A stretch of DNA of 64,000 bases from Parapedobacter tibetensis. Lineage in GTDB: Bacteria; Bacteroidota; Bacteroidia; Sphingobacteriales; Sphingobacteriaceae. Below, piece by piece: positions 47,953 to 57,177 of the stretch; within the stretch, counting starts at the first letter, position 1, and every line of letters begins with the position of its first letter. Under the pieces are notes generated by a model that worked only from the letters and a program-made list of their open reading frames with translations, had not been told where the DNA came from and made no database searches. The stretch is taken from positions 77,474 to 141,473 of the forward strand of contig NZ_JAMXBE010000007.1 in assembly GCF_024704835.1 (NCBI RefSeq), given 5' to 3'. The position numbers and the translations under genes are program-made.

Positions 47953-50042
47953 TTCAATTCAATCAATATTGACGAACCTGTTTTGACTTGTCGCCCAACA
48001 GGTAGCGATTGCGCAATTACTTTCCCTTTGCCCTTCACCGATGTGCGGTATCCTGAATTTTCAAGCACATAAAGCGCGTCAATGAGTCCCATGCCTGTTA
48101 CATTTGGCACAGTACCCTCTTTGATTTCTTCATCTGAAAACGGGATTCCTTTGAGGGTGTCTATGTGTTCCATTGACTCCGCCGAAGCATACATGGTTTT
48201 GATACCCAATGCTTCAAAAACCTGCCGAGTAGCTGATGTCGAGCCTTTTAGCGAAGGAGGTGTTCCGGTGTTACCAACAAATCTCATTTGCTCGAAGTCA
48301 TCATGCATATCGAGGTCGTTGGCATATACCATATCTGCAAGTTCACGGAATATAGGGCCTGCTATCGACGCCCCATAATAACCATTACGTGGATTCCGGA
48401 TGACTACGATTATCGAATATTTAGGATTGTCTGCCGGGAAATATCCCGCAAACGAAGACTGGTATTTGCCATCCCGGTATCCTGCGGCACCATCGGCCAT
48501 CTGTGCGGTACCAGTTTTGCCTGCCGTGGCAAAGTTCGGGTTATTTAGTCGTTTACCTGTACCTTGCGTCATGACGCCCTCCAGCATATCCTGCAATTTT
48601 CGGATCGTGCTTTCTGAAGCTATCTTATCCTTGATTACACGGGTTTCAAAACGCTCCACTGTGTTGCCAAGGTGACGGATTTCTTTTACAAATATTGGCG
48701 ATACCATCTTTCCATTGTTGGCTACGGCATTGTATAGCGTAAGCATTTGCAAAGGTGTTACTTTCAGTTCGTACCCATATGACATCCAGGGCAACGAGAG
48801 CTTACTCCAACTTTTGCTATTGGGAGTTTTTATCAGGGGATTGCCTTCCCCCGGTATTTGCAAGCCAAGCTGTTCATTCAGGCCCAAGGCATGCAAGCGT
48901 TTGGTGAATGCGGCCGGATTGTCTTTGTAATACGTATTGATGATTTTCGTAATGGCTACATTGGAGGATACCTCAAAGGCCTTCTTCACTGATATTGTAC
49001 CATAAGCGTGCGTATCCCGTATGGTATTGCGATTTATCTGATAAGTGCCGTTGCCTGTTTCCACCATTGTATTGGTATCCACCTTGCCATCATCCAAAGC
49101 CACAAGATATGATGCCAGCTTGAAGGTAGATCCGGGTTCGGCACTCTGCGCAATGGCGTAATTGAACTTTTCACGGTATACACCTTCCGTGTCCCTTGTG
49201 AAATTGGCCACGGCACGTATCTCGCCTGTCGCCACTTCCATTAGGATGACACAGCCATTGTCGGCATTGCTGACAATTAATTGTTTCTCCAGTGCGCGCT
49301 GTGCCATATCTTGCATATTTACATCGATGGTGGAAATGATATCTGCCCCATCCACTGGCGCCATTTCTACTTCACGGTTTACCGGCATCCACACCCCTCC
49401 TGCTATCCGTTGCACGAGGCGTTTGCCGGTTCTGCCATCGATGTATTCACCATATGCGCCTTCCAAACCTACATGTACATTCTCCTCGGGAATCTTATAA
49501 CCGATTGTCCTTGCCGCCAGGTTGGTAAACGGCAATATACGCTTGTTCTTGCGCTCTGCTATCAGCCCGCCTTTATACTTTCCCAAATTATAGATGGGAA
49601 ACTCCCTGATCTGCTTGAGCTCCTGATGACCCACGTTACGCTTGATCAAATAATATCTATTTCGCTTCTTACGGGCTCCCTTAAGCAGGCGCGAATATTG
49701 TACAGAAGATTTATCCTTGAAAAAAGCAGCTAGATTGGATGCAAGCGAATCCACTTTGGAATAAAATACGTCATCTTCCTCAATGCCGGGGGCTAGCATA
49801 TCCATACGGAGATCATATTCAGGTACGGATGTGGCCAGCAAGCTGCCGTCGTTCGAAAAGATATTTCCACGCACGGCTTCCACATCTACATAGCGGGTGG
49901 AGAGACTATCAGCCATTGCCCGCCATTTATCACCTTCTGTATATTGCAGGTGGAATAGTTTAGCCAATACGGCTACCGCGATGAGCACAATCAGCCCAAA
50001 TGACAAATATGCCCTTAGAAGTATGTCTGTCCTGATATTCAT
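47949..50042 (-). CDS. ftsI: Septal transpeptidase FtsI (PBP3) with PASTA domain
   Basis: 697 aa. One N-terminal membrane segment (about 9-30), a dimerisation domain, then the transpeptidase with STFK (305-308, nucleophile S305), SSN (359-361) and KTG (509-511). A single PASTA domain lies at about 644-697 (VPNVTGMGLIDALYVLENSG). It crosslinks septal peptidoglycan with FtsW. The terminal PASTA is typical of Bacteroidota and Firmicutes and absent from E. coli FtsI. Confidence 0.96.
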   Translation of the reverse strand: MNIRTDILLRAYLSFGLIVLIAVAVLAKLFHLQYTEGDKWRAMADSLSTRYVDVEAVRGNIFSNDGSLLATSVPEYDLRMDMLAPGIEEDDVFYSKVDSLASNLAAFFKDKSSVQYSRLLKGARKKRNRYYLIKRNVGHQELKQIREFPIYNLGKYKGGLIAERKNKRILPFTNLAARTIGYKIPEENVHVGLEGAYGEYIDGRTGKRLVQRIAGGVWMPVNREVEMAPVDGADIISTIDVNMQDMAQRALEKQLIVSNADNGCVILMEVATGEIRAVANFTRDTEGVYREKFNYAIAQSAEPGSTFKLASYLVALDDGKVDTNTMVETGNGTYQINRNTIRDTHAYGTISVKKAFEVSSNVAITKIINTYYKDNPAAFTKRLHALGLNEQLGLQIPGEGNPLIKTPNSKSWSKLSLPWMSYGYELKVTPLQMLTLYNAVANNGKMVSPIFVKEIRHLGNTVERFETRVIKDKIASESTIRKLQDMLEGVMTQGTGKRLNNPNFATAGKTGTAQMADGAAGYRDGKYQSSFAGYFPADNPKYSIIVVIRNPRNGYYGASIAGPIFRELADMVYANDLDMHDDFEQMRFVGNTGTPPSLKGSTSATRQVFEALGIKTMYASAESMEHIDTLKGIPFSDEEIKEGTVPNVTGMGLIDALYVLENSGYRTSVKGKGKVIAQSLPVGRQVKTGSSILIELK

Positions 50043-50066
50043 GCCTATTGCGATTGATTTTCCGTG

Positions 50067-50474
50067 TTATTTCTTTGTTTTTACCAATACAATTTTTTTG
50101 GGAGGTTCCGTTCGTTCTTTCAACCCCATGCTGTCTACCCGTTTGGCTATTTCACTTTGGGTGGTCAACTTCATCAAATCTGCAGAAAGCGATTTATAAT
50201 CCCAATTCATCTCCTTCACTTCCCGACTAAGGCGGTCAATCTCCCGTACCGTGCGTTCGGCATAATGTCGATTTGCAATATAGATGATGGCTAGCAACCC
50301 AACGAAGATAATCAGGGGAATATACCCGACGAATGCCATGGACGAAAACCGCTCTGAGGAAAACAAGGATTGAAAAAAACTGCTTGTGGCATTTGCTCTT
50401 TCCTCCACCGTTTCCTGCAACTCCTCCTGCAGCTCTTCACTCAACGGTTCTTTTTTATATGAATTTCTTGCCAT
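50067..50474 (-). CDS. ftsL: FtsL-like division protein
   Basis: 135 aa. A charged N-terminal tail, one membrane segment (about 46-66, FVGYIPLIIFVGLLAIIYIAN) and a short coiled coil (ERTVREIDRLSREVKEMNWDY) form the FtsL architecture. It lies between rsmH and ftsI as expected. It would pair with FtsB and FtsQ to activate FtsWI. Identified mainly by position and topology; the family is poorly conserved. Confidence 0.85.
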   Translation of the reverse strand: MARNSYKKEPLSEELQEELQETVEERANATSSFFQSLFSSERFSSMAFVGYIPLIIFVGLLAIIYIANRHYAERTVREIDRLSREVKEMNWDYKSLSADLMKLTTQSEIAKRVDSMGLKERTEPPKKIVLVKTKK

Positions 50475-50491
50475 AGCGTTATTTAGTTAGA

Positions 50492-50519
50492 AAGTCCGGA
50501 AGTCAGTAAGTCCGGAAGT
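50492..50519. repeat. Direct repeat AAGTCCGGAAGT between rsmH and ftsL
   Basis: Two perfect 12-base copies start at 50492 and 50508, 16 bases apart, in a 70-base gap. The core TCCGGA is palindromic. Confidence 0.6.
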
Positions 50520-50544
50520 TTCAACGTAAATCAATCACTTATAT

Positions 50545-51453
50545 TTAAATCCGTTCTGCCACCCTCAGCTTAACACTCCGTGCCCTGCTGTTGCTCGCTA
50601 TTTCTTCTTCTGTAGCTGTAACTGCCTTACGGCTGATTACTTTGAACGGTTTCATCTCATTGCCATAGAAGTCCTTTTCTACTTCTCCTTTAAATTTCCC
50701 TTTGGCCATGAAATTTTTGACCAGCCTATCTTCCAATGAATGGTAAGACATCACCACCATCCTACCGCCTGGCCTTAACATAGAAACACTTTGCAAGAGA
50801 AATTCTTGCAGCGCTTCCAACTCTTTATTGACCTCAATACGCAATGCCTGAAAAAGCTGTGCATGATATTTATGTTCTTTGCCACGCGGCACTAATTTTT
50901 TGACGGCGTCTTTCAGATCCCTTACAGTTTGGATGGTCCGAATATTGCGCGATGCTGCAACGGCCTTCGCTAATGTACGTGCATTGTGTAGTTCTCCATA
51001 CATCCCAAAGATTCGGTGCAATTCTGCTTCCGTATAGGTATTGAGCACTTGTTTTGCATCGAGCTCTCCGGTTTGGTCCATACGCATGTCCAACTCCGCA
51101 TCAAAACGCGTGGAAAACCCTCTTTGTGCATCGTCAAACTGATGCGAAGACACTCCCAAATCCGCCAAAATACCATCAACCGCTTTCACACCATAGAGGC
51201 GCAGGTTATTCTTCAAAAATCTAAAGTTTTGGTGTATGAGCACAAACCGCTCATCAACTATTGCGTTTCCCAACGCATCTGGATCTTGATCAAAGGCATA
51301 TAAACGTCCGTTCTCACTTAAGTGTTTCAATAGCTCCCTTGAATGTCCTCCCCCTCCGAATGTAACGTCCACATAACTCCCCTCAGGTTTTATCGCCAAT
51401 GCATCCATGCATTCGCTTAACATCACTGGCACATGATATTCACTACTCATCAT
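50545..51453 (-). CDS. rsmH: 16S rRNA (cytosine1402-N4)-methyltransferase
   Basis: About 302 aa. SAM-binding VDVTFGGGGHSRELLKHL, LADLGVSSHQFDDAQRGFS and SYHSLEDRLVKNFM are the RsmH motifs. It methylates C1402 at the ribosomal P site. The frame opens at 51462; homologues begin close to YHVPVML, so the ATG at 51453 is taken. It overlaps the mraZ stop by about 11 bases. Confidence 0.96.
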   Translation of the reverse strand: MMSSEYHVPVMLSECMDALAIKPEGSYVDVTFGGGGHSRELLKHLSENGRLYAFDQDPDALGNAIVDERFVLIHQNFRFLKNNLRLYGVKAVDGILADLGVSSHQFDDAQRGFSTRFDAELDMRMDQTGELDAKQVLNTYTEAELHRIFGMYGELHNARTLAKAVAASRNIRTIQTVRDLKDAVKKLVPRGKEHKYHAQLFQALRIEVNKELEALQEFLLQSVSMLRPGGRMVVMSYHSLEDRLVKNFMAKGKFKGEVEKDFYGNEMKPFKVISRKAVTATEEEIASNSRARSVKLRVAERI

Positions 51454-51916
51454 GCTCGTCATCTAAGCTATTACCACCCATCACTTCCTCTGCCAATGCT
51501 GCAAAATCATCATCTTCCTCATCATCCCACAATTTATTATATGCCTCTTTTGACCAAACTTCTATTTTATTGAATTGACAGGAAAGTACAATGTCCGCTC
51601 CAATGGCTGCGTATTCAAGCAGTGATTTGGGCAACAGCACACGACCTGCAGAATCCAATGTCAACTCTGTAGCTCCTCGGGTAAAGTCGCGAATAAACTT
51701 ACGGTTCACTGCTTTATACGTATTCAACTTTGCCAGTTTACCGGTAATCTTATCCCACTCATCTCGTAAATAAATCACCAAGTGCTTTTCAAATCCACGA
51801 TTGACAACAAGGCCAACCCGCTCTACATCAGGCATCTGCCTCTTGAGCGCGGCCGGCAACACCATCCTTCCCTTGGTGTCCAACTTACAATCAAATTCGC
51901 CTATTAGGTGACCCAT
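51443..51916 (-). CDS. mraZ: Transcriptional regulator MraZ
   Basis: 157 aa. Two AbrB-like swapped-hairpin repeats are seen: FDCKLDTKGRMVLPAALK near the N-terminus and LTLDSAGRVLLPKSLLEYA near residue 85. MraZ represses its own cluster through TGGGA repeats, which are present just upstream. An acidic C-terminal tail (DDEEDDDFAALAEE) is typical of Bacteroidota. It is the first gene of the cluster. Confidence 0.97.
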   Translation of the reverse strand: MGHLIGEFDCKLDTKGRMVLPAALKRQMPDVERVGLVVNRGFEKHLVIYLRDEWDKITGKLAKLNTYKAVNRKFIRDFTRGATELTLDSAGRVLLPKSLLEYAAIGADIVLSCQFNKIEVWSKEAYNKLWDDEEDDDFAALAEEVMGGNSLDDEHDE

Positions 51917-51961
51917 ATGTTACTCTTTACCTAATAAATATGATGTAAAATTAGAAATTTA

Positions 51962-51986
51962 CTCCACTTTCTCCCACTTTTTCCCA
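51962..51986 (-). promoter_or_regulatory. MraZ operator (three TGGGA-type boxes)
   Basis: On the minus strand, TGGGA-AAAAG-TGGGA-GAAAG-TGGAG, three five-base boxes at exact 10-base steps. This is the arrangement MraZ binds in other bacteria, 46 bases before the mraZ ATG. Autorepression of the dcw cluster is expected. Confidence 0.8.
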
Positions 51987-52271
51987 CAAAAAAGTTTTCC
52001 ACATTTATTTTCAGCAAGTTCCATCCATCAAGCGATTCATATTAACATGGAATACTGGGTTTGGTAATTCCGCACATTTACCGGAGCTGAGGTAGTCATT
52101 TACGATGATCGTGTTTTCCTTATCCTATGTTTTTCTGGCAAAGGACAACAATAGATTTAGCCTTGTAGCCAAATGACCACAAATGCAAAAATACTGGTTA
52201 GATTTATCGGTTATCGGTGGCTTTTATCATCATATTTGCCTTGTTGCTTACATTATTAGCTTGAATATGAT

Positions 52272-52307
52272 AGGATGATTCAAACAAATAGGATGATTCA
52301 AACAAAT
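52272..52307 (+). repeat. 18-base perfect tandem duplication
   Basis: AGGATGATTCAAACAAAT occurs twice with no gap (52272-52289 and 52290-52307), ending 11 bases before an ATG. Confidence 0.8.
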
Positions 52308-52318
52308 GGTGACAAACT

Positions 52319-52729
52319 ATGCATTTAGCTTTTATTTTAAAAAAAATCCCCATCGTTTTATTCCTTCTTTTTTCCTGCGGAGAGCGCATGGAATTATACC
52401 CATGGCAATGCCATTGCGATATCGAGGCGACTCAGCTTTCCAAGCCCGGTTTTGTCACTTATCAAGTCTCTGCCAATGGTAATGCAGTTGTGTCTTCCGT
52501 CACTTACCAAACCAGTGATGGGCGTGTTACCATACACAATCCTGTTTTACCTTTTGACATAGCGACTCAAATGGATACCGATGAAACCGTTTTACTCACC
52601 ACTACAGGCAATCCAGGCAAGGGCAATATTATATTGACTTATGAAATTCAAAACCATGATGATGAATCGGGTGCAATCAGTGGAAACATGTCAAGAGTAT
52701 GGGTTTTGAGAAATGGAAATTGTCATTAA
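52319..52729 (+). CDS. Small putative lipoprotein of unknown function
   Basis: 136 aa. The N-terminus is hydrophobic and ends LLFSCGE, a lipobox-like site with C20. The rest is beta-rich and polar (ATQLSKPGFVTYQVSANGNAVV, ILTYEIQN) with two further cysteines near CHCD and one at the end. No known domain is recognised. It stands between the mraZ and LytTR regulator genes, in the orientation of the latter. Confidence 0.65.
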   Translation: MHLAFILKKIPIVLFLLFSCGERMELYPWQCHCDIEATQLSKPGFVTYQVSANGNAVVSSVTYQTSDGRVTIHNPVLPFDIATQMDTDETVLLTTTGNPGKGNIILTYEIQNHDDESGAISGNMSRVWVLRNGNCH

Positions 52730-52912
52730 CTTATTAATAGACAATCAATTAATCGATTTTTTCTTGATGATTTACATTCTGTAGGTGTATTCCTACAACA
52801 AATTAAACGTAACCTATCTAATTTTAGCCTTCGAAAATGAATATTATCGATTTTATGAAACCTTGTGAGGCTTAAATCACTGACAAATTAGGAAATAGTA
52901 TCTGCAACCAAT

Positions 52913-53596
52913 ATGAAAAGGAAAAAAATACACATTGTTGAAGATCAACTGATTATTGTCATGGATTTGGAATATATGCTTGAAGATCTTGGTTATCAAG
53001 TATGTGGCATTTCCACGAGCTATGAAGACGCATTGGGGGTCATCAAAAGTATACGACCTGATTTGGTTCTGATCGACATTATCCTGTCCAGTGAAAAAAC
53101 AGGAATAGACCTTGCCCGTGAACTCAATAGGAACCATCAAATTCCGTTTATCTTTCTTACTTCGCATGCTGACCGGGGTACGATAGAAACTGCGAAAACA
53201 ACCAGACCATCTGGATATATTGTTAAACCATTTAACCGTAATGATGTATATGCAGCCATTGAAATGGCTTTCAATTACGCCCATATTACTGAAGAGAGCC
53301 AGAATATATTTCTTCCTGAAGGGAAGCAAAAGACCAAAATACCGTTGGATGAAATGATTTATGCGCATGCTGAGGGTAATTACACCACCTTCATCACAAC
53401 GAATAGAAAAATCGTACTCAGGAAATGCCTCAAGGAAGTTTCGGAAACTATATTGAACAACAAAAAATTTGTTAGGATACACAAATCTTACTTGGTAAAC
53501 AAAGATGCAATCAGGGCCAGAAATGCCTCTAACATACTCCTAAATAATGGAGAAAATGTTCCACTTGGAAGGGCATATTCAGGCTGTTTATTTTGA
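52913..53596 (+). CDS. LytTR-type response regulator (orphan)
   Basis: 227 aa. Receiver domain about 1-120: IVEDQ acidic pocket, D55 in LVLIDIIL as phosphoacceptor, FLTS and IVKPF switch residues. LytTR DNA-binding domain about 135-227: DEMIYAHAEGNYTTFITTNRKIVLRKCLKEV and FVRIHKSYLVNKDAI. The usual C-terminal helix after the GRAY motif is short (SGCLF), so a slight truncation is possible. No sensor kinase is adjacent. Confidence 0.88.
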   Translation: MKRKKIHIVEDQLIIVMDLEYMLEDLGYQVCGISTSYEDALGVIKSIRPDLVLIDIILSSEKTGIDLARELNRNHQIPFIFLTSHADRGTIETAKTTRPSGYIVKPFNRNDVYAAIEMAFNYAHITEESQNIFLPEGKQKTKIPLDEMIYAHAEGNYTTFITTNRKIVLRKCLKEVSETILNNKKFVRIHKSYLVNKDAIRARNASNILLNNGENVPLGRAYSGCLF

Positions 53597-53674
53597 TTGA
53601 CGCAAAGCGCACCATTTCCATTTGCATATACAAACTATAGATTCTACTCCCACCCTACTAGCGGCCTTATAACT

Positions 53675-53706
53675 CATATGGGCTGGCCCTTAATATGTCC
53701 TTTTTT
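53675..53706 (+). terminator. Probable terminator after the LytTR gene
   Basis: CATATGGG-CTGG-CCC(TTA)ATATG followed by TCCTTTTTT: an 8-bp stem with a small bulge and a T run, 79 bases after the stop. Confidence 0.5.
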
Positions 53707-53757
53707 ATAAATTGGATATAAAAGCAATTGCTCACTACAGTTTTTACTCAAGAGGCG

Positions 53758-53789
53758 TTCGTGAATACAGCGCATTTTATCTAAGTTTG
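53758..53789 (+). promoter_or_regulatory. Promoter of aspS
   Basis: TTCG (53758-53761), a 20-base spacer and TAAGTTTG (53782-53789) match the Bacteroidota pattern; the ATG is 21 bases further on. Confidence 0.6.
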
Positions 53790-53809
53790 CGGACTAATAC
53801 AACGGAAAT

Positions 53810-55552
53810 ATGCATAGAACACATACGTGCGGAGAATTGACCATTTCGGATTTAGGCAAAGCGGTTATACTGAGTGGATGGGTGCAAAAATCCCGTGATC
53901 TGGGGGGAATGACTTTCATTGATGTACGCGACCGATATGGGGTGACCCAATTGACTTTTGATTCTGCGGATGATGAAACGTTACGTAGCAAAGCCAAGGA
54001 ACTCGGTCGGGAATATGTTATCAAGGTCAGGGGAATGGTTATTGAGCGCGAAAGCAAGAATCCAAAGATTTCCACTGGTGAAATCGAAATCAAGGTGACT
54101 GACCTTGAAATCTTGAATCCGTCAGCACTGCCTCCATTCACCATAGCAGACGATACGGATGGTGGCGAGGATTTACGAATGAAATATCGCTACCTCGATC
54201 TCCGACGCAATCCCATACGCAACAATTTGATATTACGACATAAACTTGCCCAGGAAACACGAAAATACCTTGATGGACAACACTTTCTTGAAATAGAGAC
54301 TCCGGTTCTGATTAAATCCACACCAGAGGGTGCCCGTGATTTTGTAGTGCCAAGCCGAATGAACCCCGGTGAATTCTATGCGTTGCCTCAATCTCCACAG
54401 ACATTCAAGCAATTATTGATGGTATCGGGTTTCGACCGTTATTTTCAAATCGTGAAATGCTTTCGCGATGAGGATTTGCGGGCAGATAGACAGCCCGAAT
54501 TTACGCAAATAGACTGCGAGATGGCTTTTGTTGAGCAAGAAGACATTCTCAATCTTTTTGAAGGCTTAATGAAACATCTTTTCAAAGCAATAAAGGACGT
54601 TGATCTGGGCGAGGTGCCCCGCATGCCCTATACCGAGGCCATACGCTTGTATGGATCTGACAAACCGGACATCCGCTTCGGCATGCAATTCATCGAACTC
54701 AACAACTTGCTCCAAGGGGTCGGGTTCCCTGTATTTGACAATGCCGAACTGATTGTGGGTATCAAAGCTGAGGGATGTGCATCTTATACGCGCAAACAAT
54801 TGGACGCATTGACGGACTTCGTGAAACGGCCGCAGATAGGTGCTAGTGGATTGGTATATCTCCGCTGCAATGAGGATGGTACACTCAAATCATCGGTAGA
54901 CAAATTCTACAGTCCCGAACAACTCGAACTGTGGGCCCAAGCTTTCAACGCCAAGCGGGGAGATTTGTTGCTGGTCATGGCTGGCGAAGCGGACAAGGTA
55001 AGGAAACAACTGAGCGAGCTCAGGCTTGAGGTGGCTTCCCAGTTAGGGTTAAGGGATAAAAACATCTTTGCCCCATTGTGGGTGATGGATTTCCCGTTGT
55101 TGGAGTGGGATAACGAAAGCGGGCGCTACCATGCGATGCATCACCCTTTCACCTCTCCGAAAACTGAGGATATACCGTTATTGAGCAGCAACCCCGGAAA
55201 AGTGCGCGCTAATGCGTATGACCTCGTCATCAATGGTACGGAGATTGGTGGGGGTTCTATCCGGATACATGACCGTGAACTGCAGTCGCTGATGTTCAAG
55301 CATCTTGGATTCAGTCTGGAAGAAGCACAAAAACAGTTCGGTTTTCTATTAGAAGCATTCACCTATGGTGCTCCACCCCATGGCGGAATCGCCTTTGGTT
55401 TTGATAGGTTGGTGGCTATATTTGCCGGTCTAGATAGCATCCGTGATGTAATTGCATTTCCAAAGAACAACTCAGGTAGGGATGTGATGATCGATTCACC
55501 TTCGCCTATTGCTGTTGAACAATTGGTAGAATTGGGTATAAAAACCTCATAG
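53810..55552 (+). CDS. aspS: Aspartyl-tRNA synthetase
   Basis: 580 aa, class II. OB-fold anticodon domain at the N-terminus ([26 protein letters not shown]), motif 2 region ([24 protein letters not shown]), and motif 3 ([18 protein letters not shown]). A bacterial-type insertion (GAD-like) lies between motifs 2 and 3. It charges tRNA-Asp. I did not determine whether it is discriminating or also charges tRNA-Asn. Confidence 0.96.
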   Translation: MHRTHTCGELTISDLGKAVILSGWVQKSRDLGGMTFIDVRDRYGVTQLTFDSADDETLRSKAKELGREYVIKVRGMVIERESKNPKISTGEIEIKVTDLEILNPSALPPFTIADDTDGGEDLRMKYRYLDLRRNPIRNNLILRHKLAQETRKYLDGQHFLEIETPVLIKSTPEGARDFVVPSRMNPGEFYALPQSPQTFKQLLMVSGFDRYFQIVKCFRDEDLRADRQPEFTQIDCEMAFVEQEDILNLFEGLMKHLFKAIKDVDLGEVPRMPYTEAIRLYGSDKPDIRFGMQFIELNNLLQGVGFPVFDNAELIVGIKAEGCASYTRKQLDALTDFVKRPQIGASGLVYLRCNEDGTLKSSVDKFYSPEQLELWAQAFNAKRGDLLLVMAGEADKVRKQLSELRLEVASQLGLRDKNIFAPLWVMDFPLLEWDNESGRYHAMHHPFTSPKTEDIPLLSSNPGKVRANAYDLVINGTEIGGGSIRIHDRELQSLMFKHLGFSLEEAQKQFGFLLEAFTYGAPPHGGIAFGFDRLVAIFAGLDSIRDVIAFPKNNSGRDVMIDSPSPIAVEQLVELGIKTS

Positions 55553-55659
55553 GTTTCTTACTAAGGCAATTCCCGTATACAGGTTGCGCATAAGCCTATA
55601 AGGTTTATCACAACAGTTTACGCTTTTTTGCGTTATTATACACAAACAATACGCCGCTT

Positions 55660-57048
55660 ATGCCGTCTACATATGAGTTTACTTTTTTGAAAGATAGTGC
55701 CGCTAAGGCATTCGAGCCTCGGCATAGGCAGATTATCAACTATAATATAGACAAATATGATGTAGCCGTTCAAAGTGGCCTCTCCCGATTCCACCATATT
55801 GAAAACGCTAAGCGTAAGGCCCATATCATCAAGTGGCGGGTGATGGAAAATCTAGATAAACTGCTGCCCGAATTTGAGTCTAACTTCCTCAAGAAAGGGG
55901 GCAAAGTCATTTGGGCAAACGATGCGGAGGAGGCCCGACGGGAAATCTGGAAAATCATGGAGCGAGCCAACGCTAAAACCGTGGTCAAATCCAAGTCGAT
56001 GACCACGGAAGAAATCGAATTGAATGCGTTTCTTGAAAACAAGGGTGTAGCAACCCTCGAGACCGACCTTGGCGAATACATCGTACAACTGCTCAACCAG
56101 AAGCCGTACCACATTGTTACGCCCGCCATGCATCTGAGCCTGCAAGATATAGCCGATCTTTTCCATAAGCATTTTGGCACCCCCTTGGATGCAACTGCCC
56201 AGGAGCTGACATTAAAGGCCCGAGCGCTCTTACGTCAACAATACACCACTGCGGATGTAGGGATTACCGGAGGCAATTTCCTCATCGCTGACACCGGGAG
56301 CATTGCCATTACTGAAAATGAGGGTAATGCCAGACTCACCACCACATTCCCAAAAATACATATTGCCATTGTAGGTATTGAAAAAATCGTTCCATCGCTT
56401 GCAGATCTCGATCTTTTTTGGCCCTTATTAGCTACGCATGGCACTGGGCAACACGTTACTGTGTACAACAGCATCCTTGGCGGACCAAGACATGTAGATG
56501 AAACAGACGGACCCGAGGAGATGTATGTGGTATTGCTTGACAATGGCCGTACTGAGTTACTGGCGCAGAAAGAGCAGCGTCAAGGGTTATATTGCATCCG
56601 TTGCGGTGCCTGCCTTAATGGATGTCCAATCTATAAAAATGTCGGTGGCCATACCTACAACACTACCTATAGTGGTCCAATCGGCTCGCTTATCACACCT
56701 CATCTTCGTGGCATGGAAGCGTTCAAACATCTCAGTTATGCCTCCAGCCTCTGCGGTAAGTGTTCGGAAGTCTGCCCAGTGAAGATAGACATCCACAAAA
56801 TGCTCTTGCTCAATCGGCGCGACGCCGTAACGGGGGATATCGTCTCCAAAACCGAGAGGCTAGCATGGAAAAGCTTCACCTTTGCCATCACTAAACGCAA
56901 AGTCATCGATTTCTTCAAGGGAAAATTCAAAAATTTCCTCTTGCTGAAGTTTTTTAAGAAAGCTTGGGGTAAACACCGCAGCCTACCCAAAATTGCTCCT
57001 AAATCATTCAGCCAGCAATGGAAACAACGAAACGATACTTCGGCTTAA
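55660..57048 (+). CDS. LutB-like iron-sulfur protein
   Basis: 462 aa. The N-terminal 290 residues form the LUD fold (KSMTTEEIELNAFLE, GITGGNFLIADTGSIAITENEGN). Two [4Fe-4S] cysteine sets follow: CIRCGACLNGCPIY (from C312) and CGKCSEVCPVK (from C365). In Bacillus, LutABC oxidises L-lactate to pyruvate; here no lutA or lutC flanks it. It may work with partners encoded elsewhere or in another electron-transfer reaction. It follows aspS by 107 bases and precedes the glucosylglycerol gene. Confidence 0.85.
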   Translation: MPSTYEFTFLKDSAAKAFEPRHRQIINYNIDKYDVAVQSGLSRFHHIENAKRKAHIIKWRVMENLDKLLPEFESNFLKKGGKVIWANDAEEARREIWKIMERANAKTVVKSKSMTTEEIELNAFLENKGVATLETDLGEYIVQLLNQKPYHIVTPAMHLSLQDIADLFHKHFGTPLDATAQELTLKARALLRQQYTTADVGITGGNFLIADTGSIAITENEGNARLTTTFPKIHIAIVGIEKIVPSLADLDLFWPLLATHGTGQHVTVYNSILGGPRHVDETDGPEEMYVVLLDNGRTELLAQKEQRQGLYCIRCGACLNGCPIYKNVGGHTYNTTYSGPIGSLITPHLRGMEAFKHLSYASSLCGKCSEVCPVKIDIHKMLLLNRRDAVTGDIVSKTERLAWKSFTFAITKRKVIDFFKGKFKNFLLLKFFKKAWGKHRSLPKIAPKSFSQQWKQRNDTSA

Positions 57049-57177
57049 TCGGTTTTTGAAACCGCTCAAGTTGAAGCTTCGCTTGTCTATTTGCCTAAAA
57101 ATCCGTACATTTGTCTGCCTAACACGATCGTACAACCTTATTGTTTCACCATCATTGCATCTTCCAAATCAAATGTG

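Larger units (their letters stand above)
51917..52318. other. Divergent region upstream of mraZ and the small lipoprotein
   Basis: 402 bases with no supported gene. It contains the MraZ boxes (51962-51986), a TAATTTTA -7-like element on the minus strand, TTTTCCACA (51995-52003), and an 18-base tandem duplication (52272-52307) just before the lipoprotein start. A 61-codon minus-strand frame there reads through the duplication and has no family resemblance. Confidence 0.5.

Noticed and set aside
52877-53482. 201-codon minus-strand frame opposite the LytTR regulator
   Set aside because: Exact antisense of receiver and LytTR domains with intact motifs on the plus strand.
57050-57064. Hairpin CGGTTT-TTG-AAACCG after lutB as terminator
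   Set aside because: No T run follows, and the next gene starts about 110 bases on in the same direction.
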